64,000 bases of DNA from AAA164-E04 sp964342825 (GCA_964342825.1 CAYFHO010000014.1:1-64000), one strand, 5' to 3'. Counted from the first letter of the stretch, positions 25,860 through 35,094 are shown. Translations and numbers: made by a program. Notes: generated by a model from the sequence alone, not told the origin.

Positions 25860-27215
25860 ATGGGCAAAAAATTCAGTAAGACCTACGTTTCACGCCGATC
25901 TTTCATCGGGACAGCAGCAGCCTCCGCCTTCGCTTTCAATTTCTTCCCAAAACGCGTTTTCGGAGCCAATGACAGAATTGCTTTCGCCGGTATCGGTGTG
26001 GGAGGAAAAGGATCCGGCGATATCGATCAGGCGGGAAACCTCGGTGACGTGGTCGCCCTTTGTGATATCGACCTGACTAAACTGGACGCCAAGGGAGAAA
26101 AATTCGAGAAAGCGAAAAAATACAAAGACTTCCGCAAAATGCTCGAGGAGATGCATACGGAAATTGATGCGGTCACGATCAGTACTCCCGATCACATGCA
26201 TGCTCCTGCAGGTTTGATGGCGATGAGCCTCGGCAAACATGTTTACTGTCAAAAACCTCTGACTCATTCAGTTTACGAAGCAAGGCGTATGGGACAAGTG
26301 GCACGCCAATACAAAGTTGCGACACAGATGGGCAATCAGGGCACTGCTTCGGACGGCCTGCGCCGCGGAGTGGAAGTCATTCAGTCAGGAGCGATCGGTC
26401 CCGTCCGTGAAGTTCACGTCTGGACGAATCGGCCTGTTTGGCCTCAGGCTCCCTCGATCACCGCGCGCCCCAACGAGACGCCCGCAGTCCCAAACCACGT
26501 GGACTGGTATCTGTTCCTGGGAGTGGCGCCAGACCGCCCCTATCACAATGCATACCATCCATTTAAATGGCGTGGATGGTGGGACTTTGGAACCGGCGCC
26601 ATCGGTGATATGAGCTGTCATACCGCCAACCTGGCGTTCATGGCGTTGAATCTGGGGCACCCTCTGAGCATTGAAGCACTGGATCATGGTCCATTGAACG
26701 AAGAAACATTCCCTGCCTGGGCCACCACTCGAACTGAATTCGGAGCCCGAGGAACCATGCCTCCACTGACCTATTATTGGTATGAAGGCAAGTTCCCCGA
26801 CGGTAAAAAGAACCTTCCTCCGATGGACCTTTTCTATGGTGAAAAACCCACCAACAGCGGTTCTCTTTTGGTAGGTGACAAAGGGGTACTGTATTCACCC
26901 AATGATTATGGTTCGAGTTGGAAACTCTTGCCTGGTGACGACTTTAAAGATTACGAAGCCCCCGATGCCTGGATCCCTCGTATTGGCGGCGGAGATCAAG
27001 CGATGAAAAATGAGTGGGTTGAGGCCATGCGTGGCGGCAAACCGGCCATGTCCAACTTCGATTATGCCTCACAAATGACCGAAGCCATTTTGCTGGGTAA
27101 TGCTGCCTTGAAAGCTGGCGGAAAAATCGAATGGGACAGCACTCGTCTACAGGCGAAAAACATGGATATTTCAGACATCATCCAACGCGAATATCGTCAG
27201 GGTTGGATGGCCTAA
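25860..27215 (+). CDS. Exported Gfo/Idh/MocA-family oxidoreductase
   Basis: A 451-residue protein with a twin-arginine signal (SRRSFIG plus a hydrophobic stretch, residues about 13-35). A Rossmann domain follows (IAFAGIGVGGKGSGDI) with the catalytic-region Lys in CQKPLTHSVYEA, replacing the usual EKP. The C-terminal domain contains a Trp-rich block (WGRGWWDF-like, around residue 235) common in secreted members of Planctomycetota and Verrucomicrobiota. These enzymes use NAD(P) bound before export to oxidise, reduce or hydrolyse sugars, and their substrates are mostly unknown. It is monocistronic, with two hairpins directly after the stop codon. Confidence 0.9.
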   Translation: MGKKFSKTYVSRRSFIGTAAASAFAFNFFPKRVFGANDRIAFAGIGVGGKGSGDIDQAGNLGDVVALCDIDLTKLDAKGEKFEKAKKYKDFRKMLEEMHTEIDAVTISTPDHMHAPAGLMAMSLGKHVYCQKPLTHSVYEARRMGQVARQYKVATQMGNQGTASDGLRRGVEVIQSGAIGPVREVHVWTNRPVWPQAPSITARPNETPAVPNHVDWYLFLGVAPDRPYHNAYHPFKWRGWWDFGTGAIGDMSCHTANLAFMALNLGHPLSIEALDHGPLNEETFPAWATTRTEFGARGTMPPLTYYWYEGKFPDGKKNLPPMDLFYGEKPTNSGSLLVGDKGVLYSPNDYGSSWKLLPGDDFKDYEAPDAWIPRIGGGDQAMKNEWVEAMRGGKPAMSNFDYASQMTEAILLGNAALKAGGKIEWDSTRLQAKNMDISDIIQREYRQGWMA

Positions 27216-27241
27216 GAAGAAAGCTTGTCTAGCTTTCTTCT
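27215..27241 (+). terminator. Hairpin at the oxidoreductase stop codon
   Basis: A perfect 11-bp inverted repeat, AGAAGAAAGCT (27215-27225) and AGCTTTCTTCT (27231-27241), with a 5-base loop. It starts on the last base of the stop codon. No clean T run follows, so it may act with the next hairpin or protect the mRNA 3' end. Confidence 0.5.
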
Positions 27242-27250
27242 GGTTTGAAA

Positions 27251-27292
27251 AAAGCGCGTGATCAGCAAGGGGTTGCTCCGATCACGCGCTTT
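27251..27292. terminator. Strong bidirectional terminator
   Basis: A 13-bp perfect stem, AAAGCGCGTGATC (27251-27263) and GATCACGCGCTTT (27280-27292), with a 16-base loop. It is followed by TTTT on the plus strand and TTTTTT on the minus strand. It separates the oxidoreductase from the convergent enolase gene. Confidence 0.85.
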
Positions 27293-27300
27293 TCAGTGTA

Positions 27301-27329
27301 CAAAAGAAAAGGCGCGAAAAACGCGCCTT
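27301..27329 (-). terminator. eno: Rho-independent terminator of enolase
   Basis: AAGGCGCG (27309-27316) and CGCGCCTT (27322-27329) pair around five A. On the minus strand a TTTTCTTTT tract follows. It lies 26 bp past the enolase stop codon. Confidence 0.85.
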
Positions 27330-27354
27330 GGAAAGAGGTGTTATCGATTCATGA

Positions 27355-28629
27355 TTACATCTTGCCACCGTAAACAGCGTGTCGTCCAAGAATCTGCTCA
27401 ATGCGCAACAACTGGTTGTACTTCGCAAGACGATCGGAACGACTCAGCGAGCCGGTTTTGATTTGGCCGGCATTGGTTGCAACAGCGATGTCCGCGATTG
27501 TGGCATCTTCGGTTTCACCCGAACGGTGACTGATGACAGCAGTGTATTTGTTCTCCTGAGCAAGTTCGACGGCATCCATGGTTTCGGTGAGCGAACCAAT
27601 TTGATTCACCTTGACCAAAATGGAATTACCGACACCTTCATCAATACCGCGCTGGAGGAATTTCACGTTGGTGACAAACAAGTCATCACCCACCAACTGA
27701 ACTCGATCACCAATCTTGTCGGTGAGCAGTTTCCAGGTCTTCCAATCGTTTTCATCACAACCATCCTCGATGCTGATGATCGGGTATTTACGGGTCAACT
27801 CGTCGTAGTAGGCAACCAGATCGGCACCTGAAACTTTTTCACCGGTACTTTTCTTGAAGACATATTTTTTGGTCTTGGAATTGTAAAACTCGGATGAGGC
27901 CACGTCCAAGGCCAGGAAAATTTCTTTACCTGCTTTATAACCGGCAACTTTGATCGCTTTCAGGATACAATCAAGGGCGTCTTCGGTGGATTCAAGGTTG
28001 GGGGCAAAACCACCTTCATCACCCACGGCTGTTGAAAGCCCTCGTTTCTTGAGCACACCTTTCAGGGCGTGAAAAATCTCCGTGATCGCCTGCAATCCGC
28101 CTGAGAAGGTATCGAGCCCCTTGGGCATGATCATGAATTCCTGAAAATCAATAGGAGCATCGGAGTGAGCCCCACCATTGATCACATTGGCCATGGGGAC
28201 GGGAAGCACTTTGGCGTTGGGGCCGCCGAGATATTTGAACAAGGGCAATGCCAGGGCTTCGGCTGCTGCTTTTGCATTGGCCATGGAAACACCCAAAATT
28301 GCATTGGCACCCAGTTTGGATTTGGTGGCAGTACCATCCAGATCCAGCATGATCCGATCCACTTCCAATTGATCGGTGGCATCCACACCTTGAAGCGCGG
28401 GACCGATCTTGGTCTTGATATTCTTGACAGCTTTGGCCACACCTTTACCCAGGTAACGCTTTTTGTCGCCATCACGGAGTTCAAGGGCTTCGTTTTCACC
28501 GGTACTGGCTCCGGAGGGAACGGCAGCTCGGCCGATAGCTCCACCGCTCAGGATAACATCCACTTCAACCGTCGGATTACCGCGGGAGTCCAGAATTTCA
28601 CGTGCATCAATTTCGTAGATAGTGCTCAT
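27355..28629 (-). CDS. eno: Enolase
   Basis: A 424-residue enolase of standard length. It interconverts 2-phosphoglycerate and phosphoenolpyruvate in glycolysis. The N-terminal block IDAREILDSRGNPTVEV, the SGASTGENEALELRDGD loop, the metal site around SIEDGCDENDW and GDDLFVTN, and SHRSGETEDATIAD are all present. The Met at 28629 starts the conserved MSTIYEI sequence; a longer frame adds twelve unrelated residues. A dedicated terminator follows. Its neighbour upstream is trpS (88-bp gap), and the two may be cotranscribed. Confidence 0.98.
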   Translation of the reverse strand: MSTIYEIDAREILDSRGNPTVEVDVILSGGAIGRAAVPSGASTGENEALELRDGDKKRYLGKGVAKAVKNIKTKIGPALQGVDATDQLEVDRIMLDLDGTATKSKLGANAILGVSMANAKAAAEALALPLFKYLGGPNAKVLPVPMANVINGGAHSDAPIDFQEFMIMPKGLDTFSGGLQAITEIFHALKGVLKKRGLSTAVGDEGGFAPNLESTEDALDCILKAIKVAGYKAGKEIFLALDVASSEFYNSKTKKYVFKKSTGEKVSGADLVAYYDELTRKYPIISIEDGCDENDWKTWKLLTDKIGDRVQLVGDDLFVTNVKFLQRGIDEGVGNSILVKVNQIGSLTETMDAVELAQENKYTAVISHRSGETEDATIADIAVATNAGQIKTGSLSRSDRLAKYNQLLRIEQILGRHAVYGGKM

Positions 28630-28717
28630 AATTGGAAATTTTTTGTTAAATAACAAAGCGGGCATCTTACGAGTGAATGCCTCTTAGTCAAGGAAGTCGT
28701 TTGGGTGAAAAGGAAAC

Positions 28718-29683
28718 TTAGTCGAGGCCGCAGGCTTTTTTGGCCCGTTGATTGACCTCCGAAGCAACTGCCCGTGCGCGCTCGGCACCCTTGTTCAACA
28801 CTTCGTGGACATAATCCAGATTCCGGGCAAGTTCTTCCCGTTTCTGACGCATGGGTTCAAAGTAATTCCAACAAGCTTCAAAAAGGGCTTTCTTCAGATG
28901 CCCATACCCATAACCCCCTGCCCTTAATTGGTCTTCGATATCTTTGGCAAGGTCAGGCTCCGCGACTAATTTCAGTAGTTGAATGGCAATATTCTTTTCG
29001 GCGTCCGGTTTGGGTTCATCAATTCCACGACTGTCCATGACCAAACTCATGATCTTTTTACGAATCGGTTTTTCCGGGCCAAAAATCTCAATGGTGTTGC
29101 CATAGCTTTTGCTCATTTTTTGACCATCCGTCCCGGGAACAACAGCAACATCCTCACGAATTTGAGGTTCTGGTATGATGAAGGTTTCTCCGTAGTGTTG
29201 GTTGAATTTAATGGCGATATCACGAGTGACTTCGACGTGTTGTTTCTGGTCCTTCCCCACGGGAACCACCTTGGAATCATAAATCAAAATATCAGCGGCC
29301 ATGAGGACAGGATAGGCAAACAAACCATGATTGGGAGAAATGCCACGAGCCAGCTTGTCTTTGTAACTATGACACCTTTCCAACAACCCCATGGGCGTCA
29401 ATGTGGTCAGCATCCAGGTAAGTTCGGTGTGCTCTGGCACATCGGATTGCTTGAAAAACACCGAACGCTCTGGGTCCAGTCCACAGGCAAGGAAATCCAA
29501 AGCGACATCCAAAACGTTCTGACGACGTTGCTCGGCATCGAACAACGAAGTCATGGAATGATAGTTCGCAATGAAATAAAAAGCCTCCCCCTGATTCTGC
29601 AACTCAATGGCAGGTCTCATCATCCCGAAATAATTTCCAATGTGCAGAGCACCGGATGGTTGAATACCAGACAAAATTCTCAT
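28718..29683 (-). CDS. trpS: Tryptophanyl-tRNA synthetase
   Basis: A 321-residue class I aminoacyl-tRNA synthetase that charges tRNA-Trp. The HIGH-type motif is HIGN at residues 14-17 (PSGALHIGNYFG) and the KMSKS loop is at 189-193. YHSMTSL and GLDPERSVFFKQSDVPEH are further family blocks. The ATG at 29683 begins with the conserved MRILSGIQPSG; an upstream in-frame start adds only six residues. It is followed after 88 bp by eno on the same strand. No T-box or leader peptide is apparent in the short upstream gap. Confidence 0.97.
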   Translation of the reverse strand: MRILSGIQPSGALHIGNYFGMMRPAIELQNQGEAFYFIANYHSMTSLFDAEQRRQNVLDVALDFLACGLDPERSVFFKQSDVPEHTELTWMLTTLTPMGLLERCHSYKDKLARGISPNHGLFAYPVLMAADILIYDSKVVPVGKDQKQHVEVTRDIAIKFNQHYGETFIIPEPQIREDVAVVPGTDGQKMSKSYGNTIEIFGPEKPIRKKIMSLVMDSRGIDEPKPDAEKNIAIQLLKLVAEPDLAKDIEDQLRAGGYGYGHLKKALFEACWNYFEPMRQKREELARNLDYVHEVLNKGAERARAVASEVNQRAKKACGLD

Positions 29684-29755
29684 GGCGCGCAACGCTAGCA
29701 ATTTCGGTTTCGATGTGCAATCATGCAGGTGCTTAAATCACCAGCATCTTCAAAA

Positions 29756-31582
29756 TCAAGGTCGCGGACTGATGGATTCAGCATAAGCCAGTTTGCCTGT
29801 GCGTCCGTCGTAGTATTGAAAAATAACCTGAGGATGTGGATAAGCGACCCACCGCGTGTTACCCAATTTCTTGGGCATGTTGAAAACATTATTCACCTGC
29901 ACGACACAAAAGTGAGGATACAGACGTTCCAATCGTGGTAAATCAGGCAGGATATAACTGCTCCATCGAATATCACAGGCCCTTGGCCCGAACTTAAACT
30001 GCCCCGTCGCTGGCCGATTACTTTCGTCCAATGCCGGCACATGATTCACGCTGTTATGCGGGCCACAACAGAATTCCCATATTTTGTCGGTGATTTTGAT
30101 CGCAAAGCTGTTGTGCAAATCTCCGGTCATCACAAAGACCGGTTTGTCGAGATCTTCCCAAAATTCGATCAACTGCTCCCGCTCATCAAAGAAACCGGTC
30201 CACGCTTCCTCTTTGTTGGCGGCATCAGATTCAAATCCACCCGCGCCACTGTGTGGGATCATGAAGGGAACTGACGAAATGAAAAAGAAAAACGAAGCTT
30301 CGCTCTGGCGCATGCTGTCCATCAGCCAACGTTTTTGAGCCGCACCCAGCATGGATAAGCCAGGGCGATCGCGCTCACGGACATCGTGCATGTCTCGCGC
30401 ACTCCGGGTGTCGATGAGATAAAATTCACAATTGCCAACCTGAAAGCTTCCATAGCTGCGGCGACCTATGGAGTAAGTCACCACATCGGTCACTTTGGCG
30501 GGCATATGAAGTCGAAGAGTATGGGCATCGACGACCTCGGCAATGTCATAAACATAGGCATTGGGATGCCCATCGTCATTGTCATATTTCATGTCGTTGA
30601 TTCCAGCCTCGGGCGTTCCCCAGTGGACGTGCAAGTTCAACATTTCATTGAGGGACATCTGAGTAAAATCTGCTGAAGGATCTGTCAAAAGATCACTCCC
30701 TGCCTTCATCGCACCCCGCCCCACATGAAGATCCACCTGATGAGCTGTCGGATTGGCCCAGCCCAAATAATCATACCAGGCATAGGTTCCAATATCCCGA
30801 AACACTGTCCGGCGATGACGTTTGCCGGCAGTTCCCGCACCCCAAATGTCATTGACCAATTCATGGTCATCGAAGGTGAAATAACTTGGGACGTTGCGAT
30901 GCCAATCAGAGAGATCATGATTACGCCTGAGATAGAGTTTGTAATTCTCCCAGACTCCAACGACGGTTGGTATCCATTGGAGAGGATTAGGAATGTCCGA
31001 CTGATCCACCCCCTGAATCAAACGCCAGGCTTCAAGCGGATAGTCACGCAATTCTTCATACAGCCAATCACCATTCATGATATGGAAATCGACTTCATCG
31101 GCCCAATCGCGGTTCAGCACTTCATAGGTCGGGGTATGATGTCCGATGCCATGTAGTGGGTTTTGATTGGCACAGGAACCTATCTGAAATTTGAAATTAA
31201 AAAGGCCCTCAGGATTATGCAAGGGATCGATGAGTGAAGCCTGGTCAGGAAGGGTTTTGAAACTCCCGGCTTCCCCGTGCGGTCTGCCATTGACCCATAT
31301 TTGATATTGATACCGCGTGTCCGGCTTTAAACCTTTCAAGGTCACCGATCCAGTATTGTCATGCGCAAGTCGCGTAAGTGCCGAAACGGAGAGCTGTTGC
31401 TCGGAGGCAACATCTTCGCGGTAACGCACTATAAACTCAGCAGGGTCAGAAGTCCTGGCCCAAATTCGTATCGAATCGGAAGTCACATGCCCCAGCATGG
31501 GGCCGTCAGTCAAACGGACAGGGTCGCGCTGAGCATGAAGGCACGAAATAATGAGGATATAACACAGGATCAAACGGTACAT
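29756..31582 (-). CDS. PhoD-like alkaline phosphatase/phosphodiesterase
   Basis: A 608-residue exported metallophosphoesterase. A signal peptide (MYRLILCYILIISCLHA) is followed by a fibronectin-like N-terminal PhoD domain (SDSIRIWARTSDPAEF). The catalytic PhoD domain follows, with GSCANQNPL, the metal ligands in MNGDWLYEE and FDDHELVNDIWG, and VMTGDLHNSF. Classical PhoD uses a TAT signal, but here no twin arginine is seen, so Sec export is likelier. The enzyme would release phosphate from phosphodiesters or phospholipids in the periplasm or outside the cell. It is monocistronic; the short gap to trpS has no clear terminator. Confidence 0.87.
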   Translation of the reverse strand: MYRLILCYILIISCLHAQRDPVRLTDGPMLGHVTSDSIRIWARTSDPAEFIVRYREDVASEQQLSVSALTRLAHDNTGSVTLKGLKPDTRYQYQIWVNGRPHGEAGSFKTLPDQASLIDPLHNPEGLFNFKFQIGSCANQNPLHGIGHHTPTYEVLNRDWADEVDFHIMNGDWLYEELRDYPLEAWRLIQGVDQSDIPNPLQWIPTVVGVWENYKLYLRRNHDLSDWHRNVPSYFTFDDHELVNDIWGAGTAGKRHRRTVFRDIGTYAWYDYLGWANPTAHQVDLHVGRGAMKAGSDLLTDPSADFTQMSLNEMLNLHVHWGTPEAGINDMKYDNDDGHPNAYVYDIAEVVDAHTLRLHMPAKVTDVVTYSIGRRSYGSFQVGNCEFYLIDTRSARDMHDVRERDRPGLSMLGAAQKRWLMDSMRQSEASFFFFISSVPFMIPHSGAGGFESDAANKEEAWTGFFDEREQLIEFWEDLDKPVFVMTGDLHNSFAIKITDKIWEFCCGPHNSVNHVPALDESNRPATGQFKFGPRACDIRWSSYILPDLPRLERLYPHFCVVQVNNVFNMPKKLGNTRWVAYPHPQVIFQYYDGRTGKLAYAESISPRP

Positions 31583-31660
31583 GCCCTGAGCTTATTCGCT
31601 CATCAGGGCATTTGTCGAGTGCCACGAGCTCCCGCGGAAACTCTTTTGTTTTGGCAAGAA

Positions 31661-32086
31661 TTATTCACCAGAGTCTCCGACGGGTTTGGTTCGGAGCTTG
31701 ATGTTATTGAGATCCGCCGCATTGGCTGCATCCATGACGAACACCAGATGACCGGTAGTGGAATCCTTGTCCGGCTTGACGATCACCGTCATTTCTGGGT
31801 TCTGCTGGGCAACTTGTTGGAGTCGGGCTTCAAGTTCTCCCTCTGAGATAGGTGTTTCATCCCAGTGCAGAAATGGAGCTTCTTTGGTGATGCTGATGGT
31901 AATGTTACCAGATTCCGTTTGTGCGGAAGTTTGGGCACGAGACTGAGGAAGGCTCAGGTTCAAAACCGATTTTTGCTTAAACGTGGTCGTCACCATCATG
32001 AAAATCAGGAGCACAATCAAAATATCGATCAGAGAGATAATAATGATGGTGGGTGGCTTATGACGTTTTCGTTCAAGGAATTTCAA
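31661..32086 (-). CDS. ExbD/TolR-type proton-channel subunit
   Basis: A 141-residue inner-membrane protein. A single helix (about residues 15-35, IIIISLIDILIVLLIFMMVT) contains the conserved Asp (Asp22) used for proton passage. A periplasmic TolR-like domain follows. It is the third gene of a TonB-ExbB-ExbD-type operon and starts 20 bp after the ExbB-like gene. Together with that protein it converts the proton gradient into motion of the TonB-like partner. TolR in a Tol-Pal system is the alternative, but no tolB or pal lies nearby. Confidence 0.9.
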   Translation of the reverse strand: MKFLERKRHKPPTIIIISLIDILIVLLIFMMVTTTFKQKSVLNLSLPQSRAQTSAQTESGNITISITKEAPFLHWDETPISEGELEARLQQVAQQNPEMTVIVKPDKDSTTGHLVFVMDAANAADLNNIKLRTKPVGDSGE

Positions 32087-32106
32087 GGGGCCTCCTCAAC
32101 TTGGGT

Positions 32107-32847
32107 TCAAGATTGTTTTGAATCACGACGACGTTTGGCTCGTCTTTTGGGTGCAGAATGGGATCCCCCGGCTTCGGTTTCATTTTGTTCCATTGATTCC
32201 GCATCCTGATGATCGGATCCGGCTGCCATTTGGTTGGCAAAACTTGCAGGAGGATAATACCTCTGCAACAAATCATCACACAATGCTTCCAGTTCAATGG
32301 CCATGGTTTCCACTTTCTTGTTGTAATAACTCCAGGCAATCAACGATGGAATCGCAATCAGAAGACCAGTAAGTGTCGTATTCAAGGCTATGGAAATCCC
32401 TTTCGCCAACGAGGTGTGATCTGCCATGCTCGCAGCGCCAAAGTCACCAAACAAAGTGATCAATCCGTGCAATGTTCCCACAAGCCCCAACAATGGAGCA
32501 GCCCCCACAATCACTTCAATGACCACCAAACCGCTTTCCAACTGGGCGATTTCCTTGCGTGCGCGGGTTTGGAGTGCTTCAATATTTTCCGCCTTAGTAT
32601 AAACAAATTGATCGATGGCCGCAGTCAACATGCGACTTGCGGGTGAAGGCAGTTGTTGGCAAACCGCCTGCAGTGAAGGTAAATCTTGTTGGTGACGGCA
32701 CTGACTCAAAACTTCCACAATCTGGTCAGGCACGACATTACGCCAACGCAAGGCCAGGCCCCGTTCAATGATATAGGTTAATGCTACTACTGACATCGTC
32801 AGCAACAGCCACATAAAAGGTCCACCTGCCTCTAAAAATTCAAACAT
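32107..32847 (-). CDS. ExbB/TolQ/MotA-family proton-channel subunit
   Basis: A 246-residue membrane protein with three helices (about residues 11-29, 117-137 and 157-177). The family block PLLGLVGTLHGLITLFGDFG lies at the second helix. The short periplasmic N-terminus and long cytoplasmic loop match ExbB. The C-terminal 40 residues are hydrophilic and end in a basic tail (KRRAKRRRDSKQS), longer than in typical ExbB. It lies between the TonB-like and ExbD-like genes and forms the proton-conducting pentamer that surrounds ExbD helices. Confidence 0.92.
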   Translation of the reverse strand: MFEFLEAGGPFMWLLLTMSVVALTYIIERGLALRWRNVVPDQIVEVLSQCRHQQDLPSLQAVCQQLPSPASRMLTAAIDQFVYTKAENIEALQTRARKEIAQLESGLVVIEVIVGAAPLLGLVGTLHGLITLFGDFGAASMADHTSLAKGISIALNTTLTGLLIAIPSLIAWSYYNKKVETMAIELEALCDDLLQRYYPPASFANQMAAGSDHQDAESMEQNETEAGGSHSAPKRRAKRRRDSKQS

Positions 32848-32955
32848 CTTTTGCTAATCGTATTGATTTTGATTGTTTTAAACCGCTTCACTCACAGAAG
32901 GCACCGCCTGTTTCCCAAGAAAGGCGATCCAGTCTGAAAGGTTACTTTTTCGTTT

Positions 32956-34065
32956 TCAATTGTAATAAAAGGAAAATCTGATCTGTCGATGATCCGCGCC
33001 CACCAAACGGCGCATGTCACTCGGCCACTTACCGTAAGGTGCGGGATCTGTGATGGCCCTCTGACAAAGCAGGGATTGAATCACGCCGACAGTGTCTTCC
33101 TCGACAGTCATTTCCATCACTCGTCCATCCGACATTAAATGAAATTTTATCGTCACTTTACCCGAAGCATTCCGCGCCGAAGGCACTCCTTCAAGCAAAC
33201 CAAACCATCTTTGTTGAATGGCCTGAATGATCGCTGCATCGTAGGCACCAAAGGGAGTGGCCAATAGATTAGGAGAAGATTCGATTCGAAACTTCTTCAC
33301 CCCACCCTCCTGTTTCATGGATTCACCAATCAACATTCCGTTTCGCTTTCGTGCTTCAGCGATGGTCCGTGGACGCGACCTTTCCTGAGCCGGAGGGGTG
33401 GTCTGCTGAGGTGTAGGAATCGTTCGAGGTTTGATCCGGGTCAATATCTCCGCTGGTTGAATCGTTTCGGATTCTTTGGTTTCAACAGCAATAGACTCTT
33501 CAGGTTCAGGCACGGAATCAGGTTCAACTTCCTGAACTTCCTCAACGGGGGTATCCGGACTTTCAACCACTTCGGTTTCAGCCGGTATTTCAACGGCCTC
33601 AGGAAAAGTTGGTTGCAGCCCGGTTACGGGAGGTTCCTGAGTCAATTCCTCTCCAGGTGCGGTATCGGAGGTTTTGAATACTTTATCCTGTGTCCCTTCC
33701 AGCTTGGGCTGATCCAAATCCTGGGAGGTGTCGGGGTTACCCGCAACTGAATCGATCACTGCATAATAAGGAGTATCCTCAGGTTTCTCCTCAGTGGCCA
33801 AAGATGGATCGGCATCGAAAAATATTGTCGGTTCGGGTTCCTTGACCAAGTTGATTTCCAGCTCCTGCTCTTCCTCCGCCGCGTTTAGATCCGGCATCTT
33901 TGGAGCCAACAAAGAGGAAACAGGTCCTTTTTCCGTGAGCCCGTAATAGTGAAGAAGCTCCATGGAGGCAATGACCATGAAATGAAACAGAATGGACCAC
34001 AGGTATGCCCTCAACAGCATCGGCTGAAGGCGTCTGGTCGATCCATGAATGTCAAAACTGATCAT
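32956..34065 (-). CDS. TonB-like energy transducer
   Basis: A 369-residue protein with one N-terminal helix (about residues 21-38). A long Pro/Glu-rich periplasmic spacer (about 60-230, very rich in E, P, T and V) follows, then a C-terminal globular domain. The C-terminal block GKVTIKFHLMSDGRVMEM resembles the beta strand of TonB/TolA C-terminal domains. The gene order TonB-ExbB-ExbD on one strand supports the assignment. It should span the periplasm and energise outer-membrane receptors for siderophores, B12 or glycans; no receptor gene is in the window. The spacer is acidic rather than the usual alternating Pro-Lys, which is odd for TonB and also compatible with TolA. Confidence 0.78.
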   Translation of the reverse strand: MISFDIHGSTRRLQPMLLRAYLWSILFHFMVIASMELLHYYGLTEKGPVSSLLAPKMPDLNAAEEEQELEINLVKEPEPTIFFDADPSLATEEKPEDTPYYAVIDSVAGNPDTSQDLDQPKLEGTQDKVFKTSDTAPGEELTQEPPVTGLQPTFPEAVEIPAETEVVESPDTPVEEVQEVEPDSVPEPEESIAVETKESETIQPAEILTRIKPRTIPTPQQTTPPAQERSRPRTIAEARKRNGMLIGESMKQEGGVKKFRIESSPNLLATPFGAYDAAIIQAIQQRWFGLLEGVPSARNASGKVTIKFHLMSDGRVMEMTVEEDTVGVIQSLLCQRAITDPAPYGKWPSDMRRLVGADHRQIRFSFYYN

Positions 34066-34122
34066 CCTCAGCTAACTTGATCAATTCAGTGGCACAACGC
34101 AACCGATATGTGACGATTCGCG

Positions 34123-34158
34123 AAAAAAAGAGCCGCCGGGAGATCCGACGGCTCTTTT
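34123..34158 (-). terminator. Rho-independent terminator of rplM-rpsI
   Basis: AAAAGAGCCG (34126-34135) pairs perfectly with CGGCTCTTTT (34149-34158). On the minus strand the stem is followed by a run of seven T. It lies 23 bp past the rpsI stop. Confidence 0.88.
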
Positions 34159-34180
34159 GCATCCAAATGGATAAATTGAC

Positions 34181-34576
34181 TTAACGTTTGCTGTATTGGA
34201 AGCGACGGCGTGCACCGGGCTGACCATACTTCTTACGTTCTTTCATACGAGGATCACGGGTCAGCAATCCTGCGGACTTCAACAAAGGACGAAGATTGGC
34301 ATCCACGTTGAGTAATGCTCGTGAGATACCGTGACGCGCTGCTCCTGCCTGACCGCTCATTCCGCCACCACAAACATTGATACGAACGTCAAGTTTGTTG
34401 GAAGTGTCAGTGAGGTTCAAAGGCTGAAGCACATCGCTGCGCTGTGTTTCCAGTGGAAAGTATTCCTCGAGGCTGCGTCCATTAACAGACACTTTACCAG
34501 TGCCATGAGAAAGGCGCACGCGTGCTACAGAGGTTTTTCTGCGGCCGGTTCCCAAAAAATCAGTGTTTTCAGACAT
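34181..34576 (-). CDS. rpsI: 30S ribosomal protein S9
   Basis: A 131-residue ribosomal protein of normal length. The start FLGTGRRKTSVARVRL, the GGGMSGQAGAARHGISRALL block and the C-terminal RRRFQYSKR tail, which reaches the tRNA in the P site, are all conserved. It follows rplM by 26 bp, the universal L13-S9 pair, and ends in a strong terminator. Confidence 0.98.
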   Translation of the reverse strand: MSENTDFLGTGRRKTSVARVRLSHGTGKVSVNGRSLEEYFPLETQRSDVLQPLNLTDTSNKLDVRINVCGGGMSGQAGAARHGISRALLNVDANLRPLLKSAGLLTRDPRMKERKKYGQPGARRRFQYSKR

Positions 34577-34602
34577 ATTCAGGTATTGGTATTAAAAAAA
34601 TC

Positions 34603-35040
34603 CTAGGATTGATCGATCTTCATTGGTTCGGGCTGCTGAGCTTCGTGTGGATGCTCGGTGCCACGATAAACTTTGAGTTTGGTGAGAAGCTTGCGTCCCA
34701 ACCGATTTTTGGGAAGCATGCCTTTAACTGCATGAAGGATCAATCTGTCAGGGTGTGACTCGCGCACTTCAGGAACTGAACGATAGCGTTCGCCGCCGAA
34801 CCAGCCTGAGTAGCTCATATAGGTCTTCTGGTCTTCTTTCTTCCCGGTCAATTTGACCTTCTCGGCATTGATGACAACCACAAAGTCGCCTGCATCGAGG
34901 TGGGGAGTGTATGTCGGTTTGTTTTTACCACGGAGGACGTCGGCAACCTGGGTCGCCAAACGGCCAAGGACAACACCCTCGGCGTCCACTACGTGCCACT
35001 TTCGCTCGTCTACATTGATCTTCGGCAGATATGTCTTCAT
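34603..35040 (-). CDS. rplM: 50S ribosomal protein L13
   Basis: A 145-residue ribosomal protein, an early assembly protein of the large subunit. Conserved blocks include WHVVDAEGVVLGRLAT, GDFVVVINAEKVKLTGKK, YMSYSGWFGG and AVKGMLPKNRLGR. The Met at 35040 begins the conserved MKTYLPK; a longer frame runs 33 codons upstream but is hydrophobic junk overlapping the promoter. It is cotranscribed with rpsI. Confidence 0.98.
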   Translation of the reverse strand: MKTYLPKINVDERKWHVVDAEGVVLGRLATQVADVLRGKNKPTYTPHLDAGDFVVVINAEKVKLTGKKEDQKTYMSYSGWFGGERYRSVPEVRESHPDRLILHAVKGMLPKNRLGRKLLTKLKVYRGTEHPHEAQQPEPMKIDQS

Positions 35041-35066
35041 TACAAATCCAAAATATAAGAGGGAGG

Positions 35067-35094
35067 AAAGTAGCAAACAGGGAAAAGGAGTCAA
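35067..35094 (-). promoter_or_regulatory. Probable promoter of rplM-rpsI
   Basis: On the minus strand TTGACT (35094-35089) precedes TACTTT (35072-35067) with a 16-bp spacer, 26 bp upstream of the L13 start codon. The -35 is close to consensus and the -10 is weak. Confidence 0.42.

Noticed and set aside
28979..29698. 239-codon frame antisense to trpS
   Set aside because: A shadow of a certain housekeeping gene.
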